DNA of 64,000 nt, from positions 3,574,897 to 3,638,896 of the forward strand of contig OX246740.1 of NCBI GenBank assembly GCA_945910005.1, given 5' to 3'. A program made the translations under genes and the position numbers. Shown here one piece after another: positions 36,040 through 49,533 of this stretch. The stretch's first letter is position 1. The number at the start of each line of letters is the position of its first letter. Source of the stretch: Isoperla grammatica (lineage: Eukaryota; Arthropoda; Insecta; Plecoptera; Perlodidae). The notes below the pieces were generated by a model. That model was not told the DNA's origin. It made no database searches and saw only the letters and a list, made by a program, of their open reading frames with translations.

Positions 36040-36295
36040 ATTTTCTACTTGGCTAATTCCTACCGTCTAATATAAACACGTCCATTGGGGATAATTTGGG
36101 ACCATCCGTTGGTAGCGTGTAACGGTGAGTGTGGCCAAACCACCTGTGCAGTCAACTAAGCCGAACCATGGATTTACGAGTGTGTGAAAGAACGCCATTA
36201 ATCTGCTGATTTTCTTTCAATTGGCGCTTTTGAAACGAGCAGTAGACAACGAACTGAGATCGGCATGCGAATACTTTCGTTGGGACTATTAAATA
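36040..36295 (+). repeat. Dispersed repeat family C, copy 3
   Basis: Reverse sense: GGGGATAATTTGGGACCATC, GAGTGTGTGAAAGAACGCCA, ATCTGCTGATTTTC and CGAGCAGTAGACAACGAAC, matching 46.35-46.60 kb. Confidence 0.55.
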
Positions 36296-36814
36296 TATAT
36301 ATATTAAAAATATCTCGCTGCTTAAATGTGTTCAAAGAAACGCATTATATTGATGATTTGACAGAAACGTTTGAAATTCGGTACTTCAATGTGTATCGCG
36401 GAGTGTTGAACGTTTAACTGTTATAGAATGTATGTACAACATATGGAAAATAATTATAAGAGATGGGTTGAATAAGGACGTTGTACTTTGTCGATGCATT
36501 TTTAGTCAGTATATATAACGTGTTCAAGGAATGTGTGTTGTAAATGCTACACGATGCTAAATGCCCAATATTTGATGCAGTAACGTAAAATTAAGGTAAC
36601 AGCAAAGGTAACTTTTGTGGGCCTATATGTTTTTAGTTTAGCAGATAAAAGGAAACAAATAATTAGCATAGGCAATCATTAGCGTTAATGAATTTTTATA
36701 GGGAGGGCACCTCCGTTTCCGCTCTAAAGCTCATTAAGTTAAGGAGAAAAAGAAACTAAACTGGCGAAAGCAGCCATTGGTGTCAAATGGATAAATACGC
36801 TTTTTATAATTGTC

Positions 36815-37040
36815 TACTCATTCAGTTACGAAAACTAATCTTCAGTGTGGGACATTATAGCATTCTACAATGTGCCTCGTTGCTATGACGGTTCTAAAGC
36901 CACGTTTACATGTGTTCCAGTATCATATTGATTGATCACAATCAAATCATTAAACAATCTATCCTAACCGGGTATCGAACACCTGACCTTGTACATTTCT
37001 AAGCACCTAAGAACCACCGAGCCGCGCATCATAACGCGCG
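36815..37040 (-). mobile_element. tRNA-derived SINE with A/B-box head
   Basis: On the minus strand a tRNA-like head (37027-36964) contains GCTCGGTGGTTCTTAGG and a B box GGTGTTCGATACC (36971-36983). It is followed by a body with GTAAACGTGGCTTTAGAACC and a tail ending near GAATGAGTAGAC. The body and tail match other copies in this window (about 18.00-18.28, 28.75-28.95, 39.73-39.92 and 55.40-55.62 kb), so this is one dispersed family. RNA polymerase III internal promoters of this kind drive SINE transcription. Confidence 0.7.
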
Positions 37041-37406
37041 ACTGAGTTAGACTCACAATCACGATAACCTTATTTCATTCGTAATCAAATAATATTTCCT
37101 TCTAAGTCCTTTCGTAGAACCGTCGGTGTCAACAGAAAAATACAGAAGGAAAGAGATTATTAGATTCGTAGAAATCAACATACTTTCATTGGTTTCTTTA
37201 CGCGGTGGTTCCAGGAATAGCTGGATATGTTACCGGCTCAAAAAATGTGTTTTCAAGAATATTGGCTCGTGGCAACTGAAGCATTTGATGAAAGAAAATA
37301 AATTCACATACGTATACAGACCACAACGGATTCTTGGAATCACAACGTGAAGACATGGCGACAACGAATCACGTGAAAATGAAGACGTAGATACGAAATG
37401 AAATTG

Positions 37407-37613
<207 letters not shown>

Positions 37614-38134
37614 TTCTACGACATGTAGCGTATATGTAATCGGGACACAACGCCAAAGCAATGAAAATAACGAAAAACTATAGCGTAATATCGTCGCTTT
37701 TGTTTATTTGCTTTCGTATATTGTTTTAGAAATAACACAGACGTGTTTTCTTACAAAGCAAAGAATAATATTCCTACCGATTGTTTTTACAATAAATGTA
37801 TTTATTTTGGAAGGCAACATTCACCGGGCATTTCCGCCATAGACGTTGCAGAAAATACATCAGGACAGATTCTGTACGCGATTGTGAAAACAAATGCACA
37901 ATGATGAATTAAAATCAATTAATTTACTCTGCAAGTGTGAAATAATAAAACAATTCACATTACGTCTCAAAACATCATTATTTTGTAATGTCCCTTAACC
38001 TACAATTCTAAACTGTATTGTCATTTGTCCCACTGATACTTGTGACAAATAAATTACCTTTCTGATGTCGGTAATAGAATATCATATCATACAAATATAA
38101 CACATGGTCGATAATCGATAAATGATTTGCCGTC

Positions 38135-38138
38135 ATCG

Positions 38139-38232
<94 letters not shown>

Positions 38233-38233
38233 T

Positions 38234-38274
<41 letters not shown>
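38135..38274. repeat. (CATCGT)n hexamer array
   Basis: About 23 copies with a single GTTATC variant. Poly-Asp or His-Arg ORFs are by-products. Confidence 0.97.
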
Positions 38275-38676
38275 ACAATTACCGTAAAAACAATTAATTT
38301 GTATAAATAGTTATAATATAATGTAATTATAGAATATGTTGTCTTTGGTGCTTTTAATGTTATTCTTGTACAATTTTTGCTCAATACTGAAAGAATTCGA
38401 ATTCGTAATGCATTCGAAAGGCATAATTAGATCGCGAAAAAGTGTCAACAATATCACATTGCCACCAGAGAGTGAACTCGACACAGCAGGTATTAGCTTT
38501 GTAAATCTTATATTTTCAAAAGGGATATTAATATTAGATGACGGGTGGGTAGAGCGAAGTTGCTAGGGAATAGAACTGTAACAAAACTCGGCGATACTAA
38601 ACTGAATTGACAAATATTGCGCCAGTTGTATTATTGAGTCTGATCTCAAGGGATGTGGCCTAGGAGCTTTGTTGGA

Positions 38677-38741
38677 GCACACGCACACGCACACGCACAC
38701 GCACACGCACACGCACACGCACACGCACACGCACACGCACA
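38677..38741. repeat. (GCACAC)n array
   Basis: About 11 copies, flanked by inverted GAGCTTTGT and ACAAAGCTT. Confidence 0.95.
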
Positions 38742-39734
38742 AAGCTTGAGTTAAAAACTGTTTTAAAACCCAAAGTGCACAGTTTGTAGGGTTTGTAGAA
38801 GATAGTATACATATATATATTGTACTTTTAAATTCAATATTACAAGTTTGTTAGTGCTAATAGAAGAAAATGAAATTTTAAAAAAGTAGTGAATTGTTCT
38901 TGAATTAATGTTTTGAAGAGTGCTGATATGTTGATAATCATTTTAAAAATTTCGTGTAGAATATAAAAATTATCAACTGTGTTCCTAGTGTGGTAAATTA
39001 CACATCGAAATAATATGTTGAAATATGTCAAGTTTTCATGAATATGTTAAAACATCTGATAAGGATGTAAAATGTATTGATACTATACATTCAACAATCA
39101 ACATGAGAGTTGGGTACTTAAGTGATTTGTAACGATGTCATCATCCACAATATATGTTTCATATACAAAACCAGTATTTAAAAGAGGTATCGTATGATCA
39201 TGAATCGTTTTCAACATCTGTAACGCCGGGAGTAGGTATAGCGCTAAGACTAAAAGGTAGTGATAGACTAGGAAATATTGCTAATTTTTCCTCTAGTCCT
39301 AGCTTTAAGCTTATCAAATCAGAAATTAGGATGTATATCCGGCCATCAACAACTTAAATAAATTTGTAATGATTGTTCAAAGCAGTTGAAAAGGAAATTG
39401 TGTTATCTTTCCCTCGTCTGAAAGTGTGAATATAAGACATCAGTGTCTATCTGCCCTTTTGATCAACCCGCGCATGCTCTGTGTAGGATGATCGTAATAC
39501 TGGCCAGGTGAATGCAGTGAGTGCGCATAGCTCTGTATATGTCATTGCAATACAGAGAAAGTTATATACTAGATCCGTAAATACAAAATATTTTTTCAAA
39601 GTTATATAAAAAAAAAGATTACTCGCATAACAGTTAATAATATATTATCAATATAAAATAACGTCAATAATTATGATAATGATGCATTGATAGTATTTTA
39701 ATGTAATAATATTTATACTAATAATAATATTTAT

Positions 39735-39917
39735 CTGTCCGCAGGTGTTCGCACTGTCCAATCACTGATTCATGTGTCTCATATTTGAAATACAGATCTT
39801 TGATTGGTTATCGCTCACTCGTCGATGGTGTTCGGAGCCTACAGGGTTGGTTCAGTCGCTTTAAATTAAAGTCCCCAACTGAAAATCTGTCTTGTTACTG
39901 AGTGGGTAGACTCCATA
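39735..39917 (+). mobile_element. SINE family copy (tail part)
   Basis: Opposite orientation to the 18.0 and 28.7 kb copies: GTCCGCAGGTGTTCGCAC at the left through CTTGTTACTGAGTGGGTAGA at the right. Confidence 0.65.
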
Positions 39918-41593
39918 AATGCAAATCTATTTATTTTAACTATTTACTCACACAACCTCAAGTCACCTAGATGTGTGTGAGTCATAGGAATCCACGAAAC
40001 TGAAACGTCTTTGCACATAGTCGGTAGCCTTAGTACTTTGTGTGAACCTATCTTATCAATCCTCCCATCCTCGCATACAGCTCGGAGTGCAGGTTACAGT
40101 ATTCGAACCACACGAAAACCCGCTTTATTTCAAGAACGCAACTCAACATCGAAATATGGTTTCATACGAACTACTGACTGAATTATTAGTATTTCTAATA
40201 TAATAATAAGTAGCTGTGTTACTCTGTATTTCATTTATTCAAAACTAAACATAAATGGGTTGTGCTACTTTAATCTGTAAATATATTATTTTCTATTTTC
40301 AATGTCTGGGCCCGCTATAGGTGACTTTGAAACAAGGCGTTTCTCGTACTTGTCGTTTTCCTTCAATCATTCCCCCATTGACCAAATAATATCAAATATA
40401 ACTAAAAAATCAAGCGCCTTAATAAAACCGTTTATTGTTTGTAAGAGCTCTTCATTCTTCCCTCTCTTTACATTACAGTGCTATAACACTTTAGATTGCT
40501 TTGTTCCCAATTAATTGCACAATAGTAACTCTAATTAGTATCCCCCCCTCCACCCCCCCCCCCCCTTACCTCTACACCTCACCCTTACAGCGCGTGACAA
40601 CTCAAACGGGCTATTGTTTTCAAACTTACTACAATCAATCCTTGTACAACCGAACAACCTTCATAACAATCACAATCTGGGTTATTCTGGAAACTTCAGG
40701 TAGACCAACTTATTTATTTGTGCTTTGATTATATTTTAGTCGGTATCGTTGACGTAATATTTGTTTCGTGTAAGCAACTACGTAATATATTTATTGTTGG
40801 AATAGAAACCTATTAGATTTGATACATTGGCTGACGTCTTTACTTCCTATCGCGTGCGTAAGGAAATACAATACTATTTCTGCAGTGGTTTGTTTGTCAG
40901 AAACTTTCAGACTTCCTGGATGTTGACTTTTTTGGGAGGAGGGGTTTGTAAGACTTCGTTTCTAAAATTAAGATGCGAGGGAGAATTGAAGAAACAAAAT
41001 GGTTCTTAAAGACAAACAAGTAAATAAATTGTTTTCCCATAAAAAGGTCATATGTGAGTCATCTCTATTATTTGGTTTACGTAAGACAAAACAAAATATA
41101 TATTGTTTATCTTTCGTTAATGTTTCATACATGTTCACTATTGAAAGAATATTGTAAAAAATACTGAGCTTAATCTTTCGATTATTAAATATGCACAGTA
41201 TAAATACTTTGCACGAACAAATACGGAGAAATTGTGTATTTATTTGATTCGTAAACTTTTACTTGAACAAGTATCCGATGCCTTGAAGGTTGTGTAGAGG
41301 GAACTTGCGAAAAATATATGCTAGGCAATGGTGCTATTTTGAAGTATCACTAACTATCATAGACTGTATATAGGAAAATAAAAGGGGCATTTAAGTTTTT
41401 AAGTTAATTACATCCCCTATGTAATGGTATGAGAAATATGTAATCCCCTTGATTTATTCTAAAATGTGCATGTACTTCAAATTGCATGTACTTCAAATTG
41501 CAGTCCCGACTTAAAACAATACACTTCAAGCTTAGCTAATTTTATGGACGATGTTTTGGAGTGATACATTGTTTATTTCATTTGATTATTTGT

Positions 41594-41770
41594 TGTTCAA
41601 CGACGTACTCGACAAATATGATCATATGACGTCGGGGGGTGTTTGGAGAAAGCGGACCAGTAGGACGTAAAGGGGGCACAAGGGACAGGGGAGGGACAGC
41701 GTACAAGGGACAGCGGAGGACGTGACTCTCTTTCGTCTCTACCTCTATCTGTCTGGCTAGGGTGGTGCTA
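41594..41770 (-). repeat. Dispersed repeat with CAACGACGTACTCGAC end
   Basis: TTCAACGACGTACTCGACAA, ATGACGTCGGGGGGTG and GGAGAAAGCGGACCAGTAGG resemble, in reverse, 50.55-50.66 kb (TACTGGCCCCTTTTCTCCAA, CACCCCCCGACGTCAT, GAACGTCGTT). A short fragment also appears near 21.84 kb. Confidence 0.45.
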
Positions 41771-43600
41771 ACAGAAGCATAAGCTTCCACCGACATAGCT
41801 CTCGGACAAAGCACACAAACCTGCCCACCACGATAAGGTTGTCCCTGGACAGGTGTTTACTTAAATATAAACACCGTTTTTGACCAATTTTGATGAAGAA
41901 TGTAAACTTGTATCGGGTGACGTTAACTATAAGTAATGTAACGTGCGGAAATATTTCACATTACTTCCGTGTGCCTATAGTTAAACCATTATTTCCTCAC
42001 TTCTAATAAAACAATAGAATTATTTCCTTCGCAATAACTGAGCTAACGTCCACCCAAATGTATTACTTTTACAATCATATTACAACATACGATTCAAAAT
42101 ATCTCTACAAACAGTTGTCCATCACTTTGTTTATGTTTATTGTTTTACCAGCAATACAAGCTGATTTCCTGGACCACCAGAACACATACCCTCGCATTCC
42201 CTCTTATTCACAAAACCTTCCAGGAAATTGTGTCGCTAGGGTAGAATATTAACAAATGCAGGCTTCATTTGACAGTCGGAGAGGGCGGGGGGGGGGGGGG
42301 GGGGGGGGGGGGGCGGGTAAAGCCTACTCAAGTCACATCGAATCGTAAACAGTCACTGAAATAAGAAAATATGGGGATTTGGAAGAAAAGCTAGGTTTTT
42401 AGGTGGAAAGTATGGAAGGGAAGGGGAGACTGTTTGTGGAACGGGAAGGGGGACGGGAGAAGCAGCCAGACTGTAATCGGGAACAGAACTTTCAACTTTA
42501 TACAGAGGTAGGCTGAGGAAACTGAAATTGAAGTTAAATCAATAGTTATGAAGAACGATGTAAGATTACTTTGCGAAATGCCACATGCATAGACAACAAG
42601 AGTTACTACTTGTTTGCGTGAAGCATTATTCCGTTTCAATTCCCAGTGAACATGCACACCGCACAGCGCTCAAACAGATTGGTTATCTGAGTCCTAACAG
42701 TCAAGTTGTGAGTGGAGACAGTCTGAGTTGAATGTGACTTATAGCAACGACACAAATATAAGATCACATCTTTACACACTGAATGGATATTGACAACATA
42801 AAATGTATTATTTTTGTTTTTATTTGACAGCTGATGTCAGTTTCCGTCTACTGAAGATTTGTTTTTTATCTAGTGTGTAAAGATTTGATTTAAAAATCAC
42901 AAACGATACTGTTCTTAATTCTACTTATCAAAATGCGATGTTCATCTGTAATTAATGAATTACTTATTTAATCAAGTTGTTTGATTTGACTCATTTGATT
43001 CGAAAAATATTATTTCATAGACATTTGTAATGCTAGTACATAACAAGTGTGCTTCTTCACTGCCTTTAAAGTTAGATCATCATCCTTCTTGTTTTCTTTT
43101 TTAAGCACTAGAAGAAACTCTGAAGTCGGATTTGGTTAACACATTTTTATTGTTCTTTCTTTCAAAAAAATATTGTTAAGCAAGCAACCAGTATTCATGA
43201 AAAATGCTGGCTATGTGGAAAAACAATTGTAACAAATCTGCACTCGCAAAGCATGCAATGATATCTGGTTCAATACCTAGAGTAATCAATATATTAAACA
43301 GAAAATGAGTTTGATATTAATTTATTTTTTTGTTTATAAATAATATATTTATTTTATTAAACAATATAACGATAATAATTCACTTATAGACGCCACATGT
43401 TGTCAAAAACTTTGAATAGTCAATGCCGTATAATTACCTATCTCAAATTAGGAGGAATGGGTCCAAATACACCTGTAAAGGCTCACATGATTGCCGGTGA
43501 GAACCACGTGGGCAAGCATTGCGGGGGCTTATTTTCTGTGACGTCAGTGGTGGGATGATTAGAACAATATCGTCCTTACCAGCAAACATGAGGCTCTTTA

Positions 43601-43912
43601 CATTGTGGGACTCATCACATTGTATTATACATCACATTGTGGGACACATCACATTGTGAGACACATTACACTGTGGGACACATCACATTGTATGACACAT
43701 CACATTGTACGACACATCACATTGTGGGACACATCACATTGTGGGACACATCACATTGTATGACACATCACATTATGGGACACATCACATTGTGGGACAC
43801 ATCACATTGTGGGACACATCACATTGTATGACACATCACATTGTGGGACACATCACATTGTGGGACATATCACATTGTGAGGCACATCACATTGTATGAG
43901 TATGACACATCA
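43601..43912. repeat. 17-bp minisatellite (GGACACATCACATTGTG)n
   Basis: About 18 imperfect copies, with variants GTATGACACATCACATT and GTACGACACATC. Overlapping ORFs are repeat-derived. Confidence 0.92.
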
Positions 43913-45764
43913 AAAGTTTCTTTGCTCGGAATTTTTGCTTCTTGTAATGTCAAGACCTTGGTTATGTTCACTAGAGGTTTGTGTATTGTCGACGTTTCGT
44001 TAAACGTTTAATAAACCGTTGAATCATTGCTTAGGGGTCCTTGCTGTCTAAATTAATATATTGTAAGGCAAACGGCTTCTAAGTTGTTTTGTTAACACTA
44101 ACACTCCATTTGCTTGCTCTTTTTAATGAATTCGACATTCTCAAAATTGAAAAAGCAGTATAGTGAAGTCCTCAGAATATACATCCGCATTTTCAAACTT
44201 GGAAAAAAAGAAATAAAAATCTATCCGTTTGGAACTAGGTTAAAAGTTTCTTGAATTGATTTCCATATGATATCCGGAAGGGTGAACAAGTTAACAGGAG
44301 ATTGAACGACCCAGTATCTGGAGTTCCGCTTTGGACATTTCTTTTTCGATTTTGTTTCTTTTGCTTCGAGCGGAATGCGCGCAAGACGTGTGAATTCGGA
44401 ATGAGGATTTCCCCGACACTGATTAATTTAGTCAACTGAATGACAGGAAGAAGAGGGGGGGGGGGGAGTGACTAAGCCATTGTATTAATTTATTTACCAA
44501 GACGAACTTGCCGCGCAGTTGTGAACAGCGAAACAGACTTCACAAACAGATTTATATTCATTGGAGTTTAATTTCCGCATCTCCCTCAGATCCCTTGTGT
44601 TGTGTTCACACCATTACAGGCAATACCCACGCTTGGGTTGTTACTCCACGTGACGGTGCAAGTCGACGCATGCGCACAAGTGCATCTATGCATAACACGA
44701 CATCAACGTTGGAGTCAATGTCGAAACGTTTTCGATGCCGACATCAAAATTTACTGAATCGACATCGGGGAAAATGTTCCTGAACTATTTCCGGCTCTAT
44801 GTAGATGGGGATTGGGGGGGGGGGAAGGGGGGGGGGATCGGCATCATATCTCATGCACTTAGATGCAATTTTAACCATTCGAATTTATTTAAATCAAGTT
44901 TTATTTAATTTATCCTGTTCTGTTTTAAAATTATCACTGGATTCAGTTCAAGATGAAAGCCTTCTTCTTACGATCCAATAAACGTCCACTGTCCCTAATA
45001 TTAAACATAATAATTGGAAACAATTTCTATTCAAAACTACGTTAGTTAATATGTTTTCGTTACAAATGCCCTTGGTATATAAAGGCCTATAATATAACTG
45101 GCCTTATAATACCACCTGTATAAAGACATGCATATTGTATAACTCTATATATATTACTCGCTCTCATATTCGGTGTTTAGGATATGGGAGGGGTGGTAGG
45201 TGATTCCTACAAACTCCCCCCCCCCCCCCACCCCCCTTGGAAACGCGGACGCCACTAGCCAGGCTAGAGGTCGATGGGTAAGTAATTTAGGTTTTTTATG
45301 TTTCTTTGATATTAAATATGTTTGTATGATTCAAAACCACCTTGTTCGGTCCTGCAGATGGCAGTGGTTGAATTGGTAGTTCAGTGAATGTCTAGTTTGT
45401 GAAGTTTGAGAAGACCTTGGATAGACGCACGTTGTAGCTACATTAACTTGTATGCAAGCACATTCTAAACTAACTACTTACAACTTTTCAATGTGTGTTC
45501 TCGCTCGTAAATGCAAAACGTTTTACTCAGACAAATCACAGATTGCTGCTTTTGAGACGCGAGACCTGGAAATTTGAACATTTGAGACTGATGAGTTTCA
45601 AATGCTTCTGTAAACACTCTGAACTAGTCGGATCCTGATAATACGCTACTTGAATGTTTGAACCAAAGCACAATACTGATTTCTGATTTACTAAGGCAAT
45701 GATTGATTGTATTCTTCGTAATTAGAAAATTTAGTATATTCACAAATAGTTGAATAATTTGGAG

Positions 45765-45925
45765 TTGGAAAACAGGCTGGATTTTAATAACGGATTTTTG
45801 TGTTCTACCAAAACTGTCTTCAATGGTGCTCCATGGGAACGTCAAAGTTTGGTCACAAATGAAGCCACCAGACGCACAATTGTGACGTACGCGAAACATA
45901 TGAATTCAATCATTGAAGCTAATAT
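45765..45925 (+). repeat. Dispersed repeat family F, copy 1
   Basis: TTGTGTTCTACCAAAAC, CTCCATGGGAACGTCAAAG and AATTGTGACGTACGCGAAAC recur at 47.45-47.60 kb. Confidence 0.5.
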
Positions 45926-46349
45926 TGTTCAATAAAACAAACATTTCTCATGTCGTGGCTTCACTACACTGACCATAAGGTTTTCAGTGTCATGTAGGCA
46001 AATACCTTGCTATATTTACGTGAAACCAGTTTTTAGAAAATTCTCTAACAGCTTGCCGCCCTTGCAATTGTAGTGAGTGTTTTGAAGAACAATTTCTTCG
46101 ATTTGAATGTATCAAACCGATGTCGAACGGAAGCCCTAGTTTTTTTTGGGGGGAAAGGGTTAACACTGTCGTCTCGTCAAATCCACGCTTCGCTACGGGT
46201 TTAATAAATACTTCTTCACGTTAGAGAACCTATATACATAGTGTACACTAGTGTAGGCACAACCACAACTAAGTATTCTCACGTTTACAAAAAACCCGAG
46301 TTCAATAATACCAACTCTCTCTCTCCTACTTCTCTCTCTTCCCATCACC

Positions 46350-46600
46350 TAATTTAAACATGTCTATATTAGGGATAATTAACGACATTTGGTTGTGGTT
46401 ACCTGGAAATTAATAATACAGCGGTCGTGACTGACTTGTGCACTTGTGCACTCTACTAATAAGCGGTAGACGGCCTTTACGAATGTGTGAAAGAGCACCG
46501 GGTATCTGCTGATTTTCGTTGAATCAACGCACACGAAAAGGGGCAGTAGGTGAGAATCTGAGGTCGGAATGAGACTGTCGTAACGTTGCGACTATACTTG
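46350..46600 (+). repeat. Dispersed repeat family C, copy 4
   Basis: GGGATAATTAACGACATTTG, GAATGTGTGAAAGAGCACCG, TATCTGCTGATTTTCGTTG and GGGGCAGTAGGTGAGAATC align with copy 3. Confidence 0.55.
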
Positions 46601-46841
46601 ATTCCAATGTAACTCAGCTTGTCAGCTTGCCAATCACTATAACCTCAAAGAGAGGCGATGGTATTGTGAATTAATGGTATCGTCACAAAATCTCGAAAAA
46701 ATGACGGATTCTCCGAAAGTGTAAAATGACGAAAAACCCAAACTACCGAATGTTAAAACGTCTCAGTTCCAAACTTGCGTGCACATTCGTGATTTTGCAC
46801 TTTCGAGATTTAAGTACACGTGCCACCTCAATCATCCTTAC

Positions 46842-46852
46842 TTTTATTTTTA

Positions 46853-46926
<74 letters not shown>

Positions 46927-46942
46927 GTTATTTTTATTATTA

Positions 46943-47015
<73 letters not shown>

Positions 47016-47021
47016 TATTTA

Positions 47022-47062
<41 letters not shown>

Positions 47063-47065
47063 ATA

Positions 47066-47139
<74 letters not shown>

Positions 47140-47160
47140 CATTATTATTATATTAATTAT
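46842..47160. repeat. (ATT)n microsatellite, about 310 bp
   Basis: Long ATT run with a few GTT, TTT and ACT interruptions. Poly-Ile, Leu, Tyr and Asn ORFs are artefacts. Confidence 0.97.
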
Positions 47161-47449
47161 TGAACAATGCGCACTGTGCATGCACCTTCTCAGCCAATAC
47201 CGATGCTATACTTAATAAACCACATGGACAAATAACCTGACAACTTCGTGTAACGAGTCCACCCAATTCATAGTTTCCACGTGACGTCACAGCGGCCATG
47301 ATTGCGACACAATTGGTGAGGACCAATCCTAGATCATTGGCAAATACTATATTAATTCGATAAATAAGCCTAATTTAGAATTAAAAAAGTGCACATAAGT
47401 AATAAAACAATTAACAATTAAGACACATACCAATTTTATTTTAAAAAAA

Positions 47450-47605
47450 AACGCTGAATTTTAAGAACTAAGAATTTCGTTGTTCTACCACAACAGCCTT
47501 TAATTGTTTCTCCATGGCAACGTCAAAGTTTGATCACAAATGTGGCCGCCACGCGCAAAGATGTGACGTACGTGCAACCTATGAATAGACTGTCGCCTAA
47601 GATTT
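47450..47605 (+). repeat. Dispersed repeat family F, copy 2
   Basis: GTTGTTCTACCACAACAGCC, CTCCATGGCAACGTCAAAG and GATGTGACGTACGTGCAACC match copy 1. Confidence 0.5.
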
Positions 47606-47917
47606 TATACAAGACACGTTGACAACTTTCAACGAAGGAGGCGACAGGGCTGTGCAGTGTTTCTTAGACTGGAACAACGTGTAGTATATTATAAATAATG
47701 GTCATTTAACCAATACACCACATAAATCTCCCCCACCCATCCTTCTCAACATAGCAAACTAATGATAAATCACCTGAGCTACCTACGCGGTTGTTGTTGC
47801 TAATTACATGAGAGAATCCAATGAGGTTGTCGGCCACGTCAGCACATTAATAGTCCCGCATGATCGTCCGTCAGCGTGTTGGCATTGTGCGTTGAGGGGT
47901 GAAGATAGGCCGGCCGG

Positions 47918-47952
47918 TCGGGGGGAGGGGAGGGGGAGAGGGGGAGGGGGCT
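47918..47952 (+). other. G-tract cluster, possible G-quadruplex
   Basis: GGTCGGGGGGAGGGGAGGGG followed by further G4-5 blocks separated by single A or AGA. At least four G-runs of four or more lie within 35 bases, the sequence rule for a quadruplex. Confidence 0.5.
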
Positions 47953-48439
47953 GTTAACCAGAGATAAGGGCTGGATCGTTATGTGCACGCGAATACCTGT
48001 ACCGTGCAAGCTGAAATGAGAACTGTGTATATACATCAGAGTATGTGGATACATGCGCGCGTGAGTGTAGCTGTAGCTGCTGGTATCAAGGTTTAGTTAC
48101 TAATTAGTGGCCGGGGAGATTAGGGGGTCTTGTTCAACGTTAGCGGTATAATCTAACGTGATTCTCGTTTTCTGTGCTTCGCCGTTAATTTCAGACAATC
48201 TAGTGTTACGTTTTAAATAAAAATTTCTCTAACGCAATTGTATGGTAATTGTCGGTTCTTTTGTGAAAAAAAGAAATTTTCTCCAGTTTTTGCAATGTGA
48301 AGTAAATGATGAGTTCTAAGTAAAGAGTCATCTTAATTTTCTACTATCATTATTTTAATTATGTATTGAAATATGATATTTTTTATAGCCTCACTTTTTT
48401 TTCTTACGAAATTTTATTCATTATTATCTATTTTTGAAA

Positions 48440-48459
48440 TTATATATATATATATATAT
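48440..48459. repeat. (TA)n beside the left Penelope arm
   Basis: A run of TA directly abuts the left arm and is probably part of the insertion target. Confidence 0.85.
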
Positions 48460-48669
48460 GTAGTAGTAGGTTTTCGGGTTGCTGTCCACGTTACTTGCTC
48501 TTTAGAGACTGGTTGCTGGCCCAGAAATGGGCCATTGTCAATGTCTCGACGTTTCGACAAAATCGCATTTGCCATCTTCAGGAAGATTCGTTGGTTTCCG
48601 AAGCTGAGAACCGAATGGTTTCCTCTCCGGTGTGTCCATTGTTTTATACCTAGCCTGGTGCGCTGTTAT
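48460..48669 (+). repeat. Penelope-like element arm, left
   Basis: Inverted copy of 49496-49705. Starts GTAGTAGTAGG beside a TA run and ends GCGCTGTTAT at the junction with element-internal sequence. Confidence 0.9.
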
Positions 48670-48864
48670 TGGTTCGCTAGGAGACCGATTCGCAGCTAGC
48701 CAATGGCGTGACGGCGTGTGTGTTGAGCGGTGGCGACGACAGCGCTTAGAGTGCGGCCTCGTCGAACTACAGCGCACCGGCGAGCGCACCGGCGTTCGTT
48801 CCCACCCGGCCGCGCGGGCCGATGTGCCCCTCTCTCGCAGTCCCGTCGCTCGGCCCGTCGGTCT

Positions 48865-49533
48865 TTAGATCTTGTTGGGACGCGCTCGGCTTCTCGTGGT
48901 CGGACCCGTGTATGCCGCTACGTCGGGCGCGATCCTGTCGGTGTATTTCTTTCTTCGTTTGTCACCTGGCTTCGGCGGTGGTACTGCATCTGGGGGTGGG
49001 TTTATAGGTGTTACTTGACGCGCCGCCAAGATGCTCTTCCATACTGCGGGGAGCGTGAGTGAGTCGTCTCGTTTGTTCATAGAGTGTTCTCGTTTGACAA
49101 TCTCAATGGCTTCTCGGATGGTCCTTGTGCGATAGTGTTCCACTTTGGCCAGTGTCTTTGTATTTTCAAAGTCAATCCAATGGGCTGTAGCGTCCACGTG
49201 TTGAGCCAGAGACGACGACCTCTCCCTGCGCTCTACCGCCAGTCTATGTTCTCTGAGGCGGGCGGAGACGCGCCGATTGGTTTGGCCTACGTAGGTTTTC
49301 CCGCAGCAGCCGCATGGTACCTCGTAGACGCCCTGGGCTTCTAAAGGGATAGAAACTTTGACGTTCCTCAGTAGGGATGAGATCTGCCTATCTGTGTTAA
49401 AGATAGTGGCGATGTTTTCTTTCTTAAGAATCTTCTTTATTCTGTCCGTGATTCCTTTTATGTATGGCATGTGGGCAGTACCTAAAGGCTTCGGTATAAC
49501 AGCGCACCAGGCTAGGTATAAAACAATGGACAC
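48865..49533 (-). CDS. Penelope-like element C-terminus: linker and GIY-YIG endonuclease
   Basis: A 222-residue ORF. The first 12 residues lie in the inverted arm, so the true N-terminal reverse transcriptase is missing. Residues about 14-60 (IPKPLGTAHMPY.KGITDRI) match the Penelope region that links the polymerase to the nuclease. The GIY-YIG core follows: GVYEVPCGCC at 68-77, YVGQT at 81-85, RLREH at 92-96 and a later IREAIEIVKREH at 159-170 that can supply the metal-binding glutamate. The CGCC cysteines and nearby histidines fit the small zinc-binding site of Penelope nucleases. The basic tail ends TRSRARPNKI before a stop. The nuclease nicks target DNA for target-primed reverse transcription. 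This copy alone cannot be autonomous. Confidence 0.88.
   Translation of the reverse strand: MSIVLYLAWCAVIPKPLGTAHMPYIKGITDRIKKILKKENIATIFNTDRQISSLLRNVKVSIPLEAQGVYEVPCGCCGKTYVGQTNRRVSARLREHRLAVERRERSSSLAQHVDATAHWIDFENTKTLAKVEHYRTRTIREAIEIVKREHSMNKRDDSLTLPAVWKSILAARQVTPINPPPDAVPPPKPGDKRRKKYTDRIAPDVAAYTGPTTRSRARPNKI

Noticed and set aside
44508..44783. 91-codon plus-strand ORF
   Set aside because: No domain or motif; amino-acid composition looks like translated non-coding DNA.
45587..45610. CTGATGA match considered as a hammerhead ribozyme core
   Set aside because: No GAAA partner with a closing stem II within a reasonable distance.
46726..47215. Long poly-Ile, Leu, Tyr and Asn ORFs
   Set aside because: They are translations of the ATT microsatellite. 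The same applies to ORFs at 37230-37661, 38008-38310, 51756-52190, 59566-59760 and 62905-63329.
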